Positions 59,240-64,000 of a DNA stretch of 64,000 bases are shown piece after piece (positions within the stretch are counted from its first letter, which is position 1; the number at the start of each line of letters is the position of its first letter). The stretch comes from Methanobacteriota archaeon (lineage in GTDB: Archaea > Thermoplasmatota > Poseidoniia > Poseidoniales > Poseidoniaceae). The notes under the pieces were generated by a model that saw nothing but the letters and a program-made list of their open reading frames with translations, searched no databases and had not been told where the DNA came from. The position numbers and the translations under genes were made by a program. The stretch covers positions 1 to 64,000 of the forward strand of contig NZGQ01000100.1 in the NCBI GenBank assembly GCA_002689565.1. Direction: 5' to 3'.

Positions 59240-60243
59240 TGAAAAACCTAATCTACCAGTTCTACCATAATCTAGAAGGTCAAGAACAGGCTGAACCAGA
59301 AATACTACTAAAAGAATATGGCCCAGATGTTAAATCCATATCTGATATCTACAATGATATAATTCTGGTCAGTCAAGAATCGTTTTCAAAATATGCAGAT
59401 CTTGTCGGTGCGGAATATATTCTAGACACCGATCACTCATATACCGAACAGTGGATGCAACATAACTTTGCTGTCAATTACGAATGGTTAAAAATAATCT
59501 TCGATCCTAAGTACGATGTTTACGACAAGATATGTGTTGTGGATATAGACATGGTTGCGAATACTACAGAAAACATATTCGAAGCTTCTGATGCGGATTA
59601 CTATGGTGTGAGTGAATCAGATTGGTACGTCTCTCGTAATAAGAAGGCAATGCCTGATCAACAATCTCTACCACCAATATGGGATCAAAGTATTGATGTG
59701 TTGACTGAGTATGTAGAAAAGTATGCAAAACATGGAATACAACTTCGTCAATTGTATAAAGGTCAAAATGGTTCTTTGGTAGATTCTGGGAGACTACACT
59801 TCCAAGGTGGATTGAATGTGTTTACACGTAACGGTAGATTAAAGGCCAGAGAACAGTTTATTTCGTGGAGAGAGTGGATGTACGAAGGTAACCTGTCCAG
59901 AACAAAATCAAGACGGATGAGTCCTTTAAATTACGATGAGTGTTATATTAGTGCGAACGTAGTTGACAGTACCATCGATTGGGAGATAATAGATCCCTCT
60001 TGGATGGATATCCCCACGTTTTACTTGGATCAATATGTTCCACACCAAACAAAAAGAATTAAGTTTCCCCACTTTTGTTGGGGAGGATATAATAAAAGAA
60101 TCATGTTATCTATGGCAGATGAGGGAGAGTTTGATCTAGTAACGGAATACAAAGATCATCCAGATAGAAAGATACCGTATCACTGGTGGAAAAACCGACA
60201 GGCGGTACGAAGTAGTAAGGATGCAAGGGAATCATTTGAATGA
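59239..60243 (+). CDS. Glycosyltransferase-like protein (GT8-like), copy C
   Basis: A 334-residue protein. DVYDKICVVDIDMVANTTEN holds the DxD site, NIFEASDADYYGV matches copy B, and IIDPSWMDIP parallels the D-Q-S-W motif. It shares one base with copy B and overlaps the HNH gene by 4. Longer than its paralogues through insertions in the middle. Confidence 0.72.
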   Translation: MKNLIYQFYHNLEGQEQAEPEILLKEYGPDVKSISDIYNDIILVSQESFSKYADLVGAEYILDTDHSYTEQWMQHNFAVNYEWLKIIFDPKYDVYDKICVVDIDMVANTTENIFEASDADYYGVSESDWYVSRNKKAMPDQQSLPPIWDQSIDVLTEYVEKYAKHGIQLRQLYKGQNGSLVDSGRLHFQGGLNVFTRNGRLKAREQFISWREWMYEGNLSRTKSRRMSPLNYDECYISANVVDSTIDWEIIDPSWMDIPTFYLDQYVPHQTKRIKFPHFCWGGYNKRIMLSMADEGEFDLVTEYKDHPDRKIPYHWWKNRQAVRSSKDARESFE

Positions 60244-60707
60244 GTAATCTATGTGAGTTTCTGGGAGAACCAGAACCAACTAATTTAAGAAAGTGTATCA
60301 AGTGCGGAGAACATAAGTCGCTTGATAACTTCGGTTTCAGATCATACGGTAAGAACGGTACACAAACCGAACAACGTAATGATTGTAATCAGTGTAGAAC
60401 GGAACAGAGAAAGAAACTTGATAAGATTAAAAAGTATTATCCGTTACCTGATTTAAGGACGTACAGATGTCCCCATTGTGAACGATCTCAAGAAGAGATC
60501 TTCAAAACAGGATCATGGATAAACACTAAAAAGAAGACGTGTTTTATTCCTGATCACGATCACGAGACTGGAGAGTTCCGTGGTTATATCTGTGATGACT
60601 GTAATACGGTCATTGCAAGGGCAAAAGAGAATGTCAACACACTACGTAACATCGCAGATTTTCTTGAAAAACGCTTGACAAATCCTGCCGAATGTAGTAT
60701 TATATAA
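60240..60707 (+). CDS. Endonuclease VII-like HNH nuclease with zinc fingers
   Basis: A 155-residue protein. Two CxxC pairs (KCIKCGEH, CNQCRTEQR) and another (CPHCERSQ) come before the core PDHDHETGEFRGYICDDCN, the HNH pattern of the endonuclease VII group (T4 gp49). Similarity is limited to that core, so it could be a Holliday-junction nuclease or a homing-type endonuclease. The end of the gene contains the next promoter. Confidence 0.75.
   Translation: MSNLCEFLGEPEPTNLRKCIKCGEHKSLDNFGFRSYGKNGTQTEQRNDCNQCRTEQRKKLDKIKKYYPLPDLRTYRCPHCERSQEEIFKTGSWINTKKKTCFIPDHDHETGEFRGYICDDCNTVIARAKENVNTLRNIADFLEKRLTNPAECSII
60675..60703 (+). promoter_or_regulatory. Sigma70-like promoter with AAAACG element
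   Basis: AAAAACGC then TTGACA (60675-60680), a 17-base spacer and TATTAT at 60698-60703. It lies in the last codons of the HNH gene and serves the HAD gene. Confidence 0.78.
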
Positions 60708-60726
60708 CAGTTGACTAAGGAGATTT

Positions 60727-61305
60727 ATGAGAAACGATTTTGAAAAAATAATTTTGACTGACGTGGATGGAGTACTCCTGAACTGGGGTTATGCATTCAA
60801 AGTCTGGATGGCCGAGAGAGGACATCACATCAAAGAAGATGTTTATAATGTCGCAAAGATGTTTGATATCGAAAGAGAAGATTCTAAAAAACTAGTGAGA
60901 CACTTCAACGAGAGTGCTCATATTGGTTTCCTTCCGCCTCTAAGAGATGCGATACATTATGTCAGAAAGTTGCACGAAGAACATGGTTATGTCTTTCATG
61001 CGATTACTAGTTTAAGTCTTGATCCCCATGCGGCTAAATTGAGAGAACAAAACCTTGCGAAGTTGTTCGGTGAGACTGCCTTTGCGAAGGTTGTCTGTCT
61101 CGATACTGGTGCTGACAAGGACGATGCGTTACTTGAATACGCAAACAGTGGTTTCCTCTGGGTTGAAGACAAAGTTGAGAACGCAGAAACAGGAGATAAG
61201 TTTGGTCTAGATAGTATACTGATAGAACATGGTTACAACATGGACAACACGGATTTCCCTCTAATGAAGAACTGGAAGGAGGTCTACGAATACTTGGAGG
61301 GCTAA
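60727..61305 (+). CDS. HAD-superfamily phosphatase-like protein
   Basis: A 192-residue protein with motif I ILTDVDGVLLNWG (nucleophile Asp), SL-type motif II (HAITSLSLDP) and the late acidic VEDKVENAETG. Small HAD enzymes of this type in phages are often 5'-nucleotidases acting on deoxynucleotides. AAGGAG at 60717-60722 supports the start. Confidence 0.72.
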   Translation: MRNDFEKIILTDVDGVLLNWGYAFKVWMAERGHHIKEDVYNVAKMFDIEREDSKKLVRHFNESAHIGFLPPLRDAIHYVRKLHEEHGYVFHAITSLSLDPHAAKLREQNLAKLFGETAFAKVVCLDTGADKDDALLEYANSGFLWVEDKVENAETGDKFGLDSILIEHGYNMDNTDFPLMKNWKEVYEYLEG

Positions 61306-62766
61306 TTGTCTCAACGTTATACTGGATACTCACATTGGTATCACGATGCAGCTTTATCGATCATCAATGAAGATGGTACAGTAGAGTTTGCTTCACAAGC
61401 AGAAAGATTTAGTGGTCGGAAGAATGATCTAATCATTCCCGACTCTTTGTGGGCGTACAAAAAACCTACTGATAAATTATCATTCTACGAAGATTCCGAA
61501 CTAAAAGAAACATTACGAAAACCTGTAGAGGTTATCGAAGAATCGGATATCGTATTACCTAAAGCCGATCTATATGTGGGACATCATATCTCACATTGTG
61601 CAGGCGCATTCTATACACGTCCTTGGGACGACAAAGATTCAACCGTCATGGTTTCTATTGACGGTATAGGAGAACACCAAACGGCAGTAATCCTAGATCA
61701 TAATTTCAATATAATCAAAGAATGGACTTATCCTAAGTCTGTTGGATTAGTCTATACACACTGTACTAAAGCACTTGGACTACGACCACTCGAAGACGAG
61801 TATGTCGTTATGGGGTTAAGTTCTTATGGTCAAGTTGATCCCGATTTTCTAGAACAATTGAAAGGTTGGTATAGTGATCTACCTGACATAAATCCAAACA
61901 TAGAAGAAGGTTTAATCCTTGACTATAAAGAAGGTTGGGGAAGTACAAAGATCTCCAACATGATAGGATCAATCAAAGATGCTCGAACAAGAATTTCTCA
62001 TGAAGACCTAGCTTCTACCGTACAGGAATTTGCGGATTGGGCAATCATGGACATAATGAGAGAGGCACGCAAACATGGTAACAAACTTGTTTACTCTGGT
62101 GGTTGTGCTCAGAATGTTGTTATCAATACAAAACTACCAGAATTATTTGATGAAGTTCACATTGCAGTATCGCCTACAGACGCTGGATCATCACTTGGTT
62201 GTGCCGCCTATCACTGGGCAAAAGAGACTGGAGGAAACAAGTTAAACTGGTCTCCATATCTTGGTTACAATATTGACAGAGAGGTTAACCCTAGTGTTGT
62301 GGTCGATCACCTCTTAGACAAGAAGGTATGCGGTCTGGCGAACGGTAGGGCAGAGTTTGGCCCTCGTGCGTTAGGTAATCGATCTTTGATTGCGGACGTT
62401 AGATATGACGTAAAAGACACGGTCAACAATATTAAACGTAGACAACAATACAGACCATTCGCACCAGCGATCCTAGAAGAGTATGCGGATCAATACTTCT
62501 CAGGCCCTATGAATGAGTATATGCAATATACCTCTAAGGCACTTCACGATTACAAATCTGTTACTCATGTTGACGGCACTGCAAGAGTTCAGATAGTTAA
62601 GAAAGATTGTCAATCTATATTCCGAAAAGTTATAGAAGAGTACTATGAAAGAACAGGAGTTCCTATGTTACTAAATACTAGTCTAAACATTAGGGGACGA
62701 CCTATGGTCAATGATGAACATGACGCTAGGTTGTGGGAACAGAAATATAAAGTTAAGGTATTCTAA
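61306..62766 (+). CDS. Carbamoyltransferase (NodU/CmcH-like)
   Basis: A 486-residue protein. The N-terminal kinase-like fold begins YSHWYHDAALSIINEDG, has the metal-binding VGHHISHCAGAFY, and MVSIDGIGEHQTAVI. The C-terminal YrdC-like part contains FGPRALGNRSLIAD. These enzymes transfer carbamoyl from carbamoyl-phosphate via ATP to sugars or small molecules. TTG start at 61306 has GGAGGG at 61296-61301, with the previous stop overlapping closely. Common in T4-like marine phages, with unknown target. Confidence 0.88.
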   Translation: MSQRYTGYSHWYHDAALSIINEDGTVEFASQAERFSGRKNDLIIPDSLWAYKKPTDKLSFYEDSELKETLRKPVEVIEESDIVLPKADLYVGHHISHCAGAFYTRPWDDKDSTVMVSIDGIGEHQTAVILDHNFNIIKEWTYPKSVGLVYTHCTKALGLRPLEDEYVVMGLSSYGQVDPDFLEQLKGWYSDLPDINPNIEEGLILDYKEGWGSTKISNMIGSIKDARTRISHEDLASTVQEFADWAIMDIMREARKHGNKLVYSGGCAQNVVINTKLPELFDEVHIAVSPTDAGSSLGCAAYHWAKETGGNKLNWSPYLGYNIDREVNPSVVVDHLLDKKVCGLANGRAEFGPRALGNRSLIADVRYDVKDTVNNIKRRQQYRPFAPAILEEYADQYFSGPMNEYMQYTSKALHDYKSVTHVDGTARVQIVKKDCQSIFRKVIEEYYERTGVPMLLNTSLNIRGRPMVNDEHDARLWEQKYKVKVF

Positions 62767-62777
62767 GGAGAAAAGAT

Positions 62778-63167
62778 ATGGCAAAAGAAACCGTAGATAC
62801 ACCAGTAGGACAAGCAACAGTTGACTTGGAAAAGTATACTGAGTTAGTTCTCAAGGTGGACGAAGCACAAGATAAAATTAGGGAGATGGAAAAACTCTCG
62901 AAAGAATTACAAGTCGTAACAGCGGCCGCAAAACCAAAACCAAAAGGTTTCTGGTCACTGTTTCGAGATGAAAATGATATCAATGAGAAATCAATTATTG
63001 GATTCGCATCATTTCTTATGATGGTCGCATTCGGTATTTTCGATCTGATTACCGCAATGGACGGCACACCACTAGAGATATCTGATACAATCTATACATC
63101 ATTTGTTGTTGTAACGTTAGGTTCATTTGGTATTGCAGAAGCAGGAAAAGCGTTCTCAGGCAAATAA
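62778..63167 (+). CDS. Membrane protein, holin-like
   Basis: A 129-residue protein: coiled coil to about residue 50 (VDEAQDKIREMEKLSKELQ), then helices (SIIGFASFLMMVAFGIFDLI and IYTSFVVVTLGSFGIAEAG). The pattern F-W-S-L-F-R then SIIGFASFL is found in small phage membrane proteins. It may be a holin for the endolysin at 57.8 kb. AAGGAG at 62766-62771 supports the start. Confidence 0.65.
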   Translation: MAKETVDTPVGQATVDLEKYTELVLKVDEAQDKIREMEKLSKELQVVTAAAKPKPKGFWSLFRDENDINEKSIIGFASFLMMVAFGIFDLITAMDGTPLEISDTIYTSFVVVTLGSFGIAEAGKAFSGK

Positions 63168-64000
63168 ATGGAAACAGTCGATGTAACATGGCGTGGTACA
63201 TGGGGCGTAGGTGATTTTATGATGGCGTTAAACGCCTGTCACCTACATGCCTATAGACTCAATGTAAAAGTGAATCTAGAGATGCACTGGGAACATGGGC
63301 CCGATCATTTACATCACTTCGAAGAAGAAGAGACTATCATAGAAAGAATGGAGTTCATCCATAAGTTCTACCATCAACACAAACGAGTCACAGTAACCCA
63401 CCAATTCAATCAGCTATCTGGTAGGTATTACTATAACGACTGGGACAAACGTCACCAAAGACATAAGAACCGATTCACCTTCAGTGATAACTGTTATAGT
63501 GACATAGAAGGCGGAACAACACCTGACAACGAATGGAGTTTCTTTGGAGACTGTCTAGATCATCCAATGTACAATCCAAAGAAGGTTGTTATATGGAGAC
63601 CACTGTTTAACGCAGAAGAACCAAGAACTTGGAAAAGGCTCTTGACAAATGATGTTTGGGATGGTATAATTGCTAAACTCCGCCGAGCGGGATTACATGT
63701 ATGTGAACTGACCTACAGAACACCTATCAGTGAAGCGATGTTTCATATAGCAACATGTAGACAAGTCGTCTGTTACGATGGTATGTGGCATTATATAGGC
63801 AAAAACTTATGTAAACCTATGATAGTGGTAAGTGAGGAAGGAATAACAACCTACCATACACCAGATGCTGTAAAGATATCTCACAATCCAGATAAGGTCA
63901 ATAGTGTTAAACAACTATTCACTACGTTACAAGACATAATAGGTAAGTCCAAACAGAAAGCAGTAAGACAAAGAACAAGGTACAAAGCGTACTTAGATGA
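63168..64000 (+). CDS. Glycosyltransferase family 9-like protein (cut by window end)
   Basis: At least 277 codons, running off the window. TWRGTWGVGDFMMALN at the start and FHIATCRQVVCYDGMWHYIGKNLCKPMIVV (C-terminal, written as two motifs: HIATCRQVVCYDG, then HYIGKNLCKPMIVV) resemble GT-B heptosyltransferase-type proteins. The enzyme class is inferred. It shares its last context with the surface-modification group to its left. Confidence 0.6.
   Translation, partial: METVDVTWRGTWGVGDFMMALNACHLHAYRLNVKVNLEMHWEHGPDHLHHFEEEETIIERMEFIHKFYHQHKRVTVTHQFNQLSGRYYYNDWDKRHQRHKNRFTFSDNCYSDIEGGTTPDNEWSFFGDCLDHPMYNPKKVVIWRPLFNAEEPRTWKRLLTNDVWDGIIAKLRRAGLHVCELTYRTPISEAMFHIATCRQVVCYDGMWHYIGKNLCKPMIVVSEEGITTYHTPDAVKISHNPDKVNSVKQLFTTLQDIIGKSKQKAVRQRTRYKAYLD
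63642..63670 (+). promoter_or_regulatory. Promoter-like sequence inside the last gene
   Basis: TTGACA at 63642-63647, a 17-base spacer and TATAAT at 63665-63670 with TGG before it, within coding sequence. The match is perfect, but I see no gene start immediately after it. Confidence 0.35.

Noticed and set aside
1..64000. tRNA genes, CRISPR arrays, insertion sequences, integrase or attachment sites
   Set aside because: I looked for tRNA T-loop-like sequence, regularly spaced repeats and transposase or integrase motifs by eye and saw none. A tRNA scan would be needed to be certain.

Overview
The window is a stretch of a T4-like (tailed, contractile-tail type) phage genome, almost certainly marine. 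All genes I can support lie on the plus strand, are tightly packed and often overlap by 1-8 bases. The T4 replication and transcription core is plain to see: UvsW, gp55, gp47, gp46, gp45, gp44, gp62, RegA, gp43, UvsX, gp41, NrdA and NrdB. The accessory genes (Hsp20, MazG, PhoH, ThyX, 2OG-Fe oxygenases, carbamoyltransferase) are those typical of marine T4-like phages such as cyanophages and pelagiphages. No photosynthesis gene, tRNA or integrase is visible. The host cannot be fixed from the sequence. Near-perfect sigma70 promoters and an outer-membrane secretion lipoprotein point to a Gram-negative host.

Layout. 1-20 kb: replication/recombination core, with Hsp20, a cupin-like gene, an archaeo-eukaryotic-primase-like gene and two UDP-sugar genes inserted. 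19.7-23.3 kb: nucleotide metabolism and small conserved genes. 23.3-29.9 kb: a curli (type VIII secretion)-like cluster of two small holin-like membrane proteins, CsgF, lipoprotein CsgG, two curlin-like secreted proteins flanking a FecR-domain protein, a small membrane protein and a CHASE2-adenylate cyclase. 30-33 kb: DUF932-like protein, SprT-like metalloprotease, PD-(D/E)XK nuclease. 33.1-45.2 kb: late genes, many with an N-terminus like the T4 capsid-targeting signal; these are candidate internal, injected or core proteins. 45.2-49.9 kb: holin-like gene and ribonucleotide reductase. 49.9-55.7 kb: many very small, probably early genes driven by repeated promoter modules. 55.7-58.3 kb: conserved late genes, PhoH and an M15-peptidase endolysin. 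58.3-64 kb: glycosyltransferase-like genes, HNH nuclease, HAD phosphatase, carbamoyltransferase and a truncated last gene.

Regulation is unusually readable. One class is sigma70-like (TTGACA, 17-bp spacer, TATAAT, often with an extended TG) and serves replication, nucleotide and small early genes. Five of its -35 boxes contain the stop codon of the upstream gene. The second class is the T4 late motif TATAAATA, presumably read with gp55, and serves Hsp20, the curli cluster, the internal-protein block and other late genes. A few GC-rich hairpins separate transcription units.

The main finding is the curli-like cluster with its own membrane adenylate cyclase. It appears to be under late control and would let the phage build an outer-membrane CsgG-type pore, export amyloid-like proteins and perturb host cAMP late in infection. 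From memory, csgF/csgG-like genes have been noted in some marine T4-like phages, so the pair may not be wholly new. The complete arrangement with paired curlins, FecR protein and cyclase deserves study.
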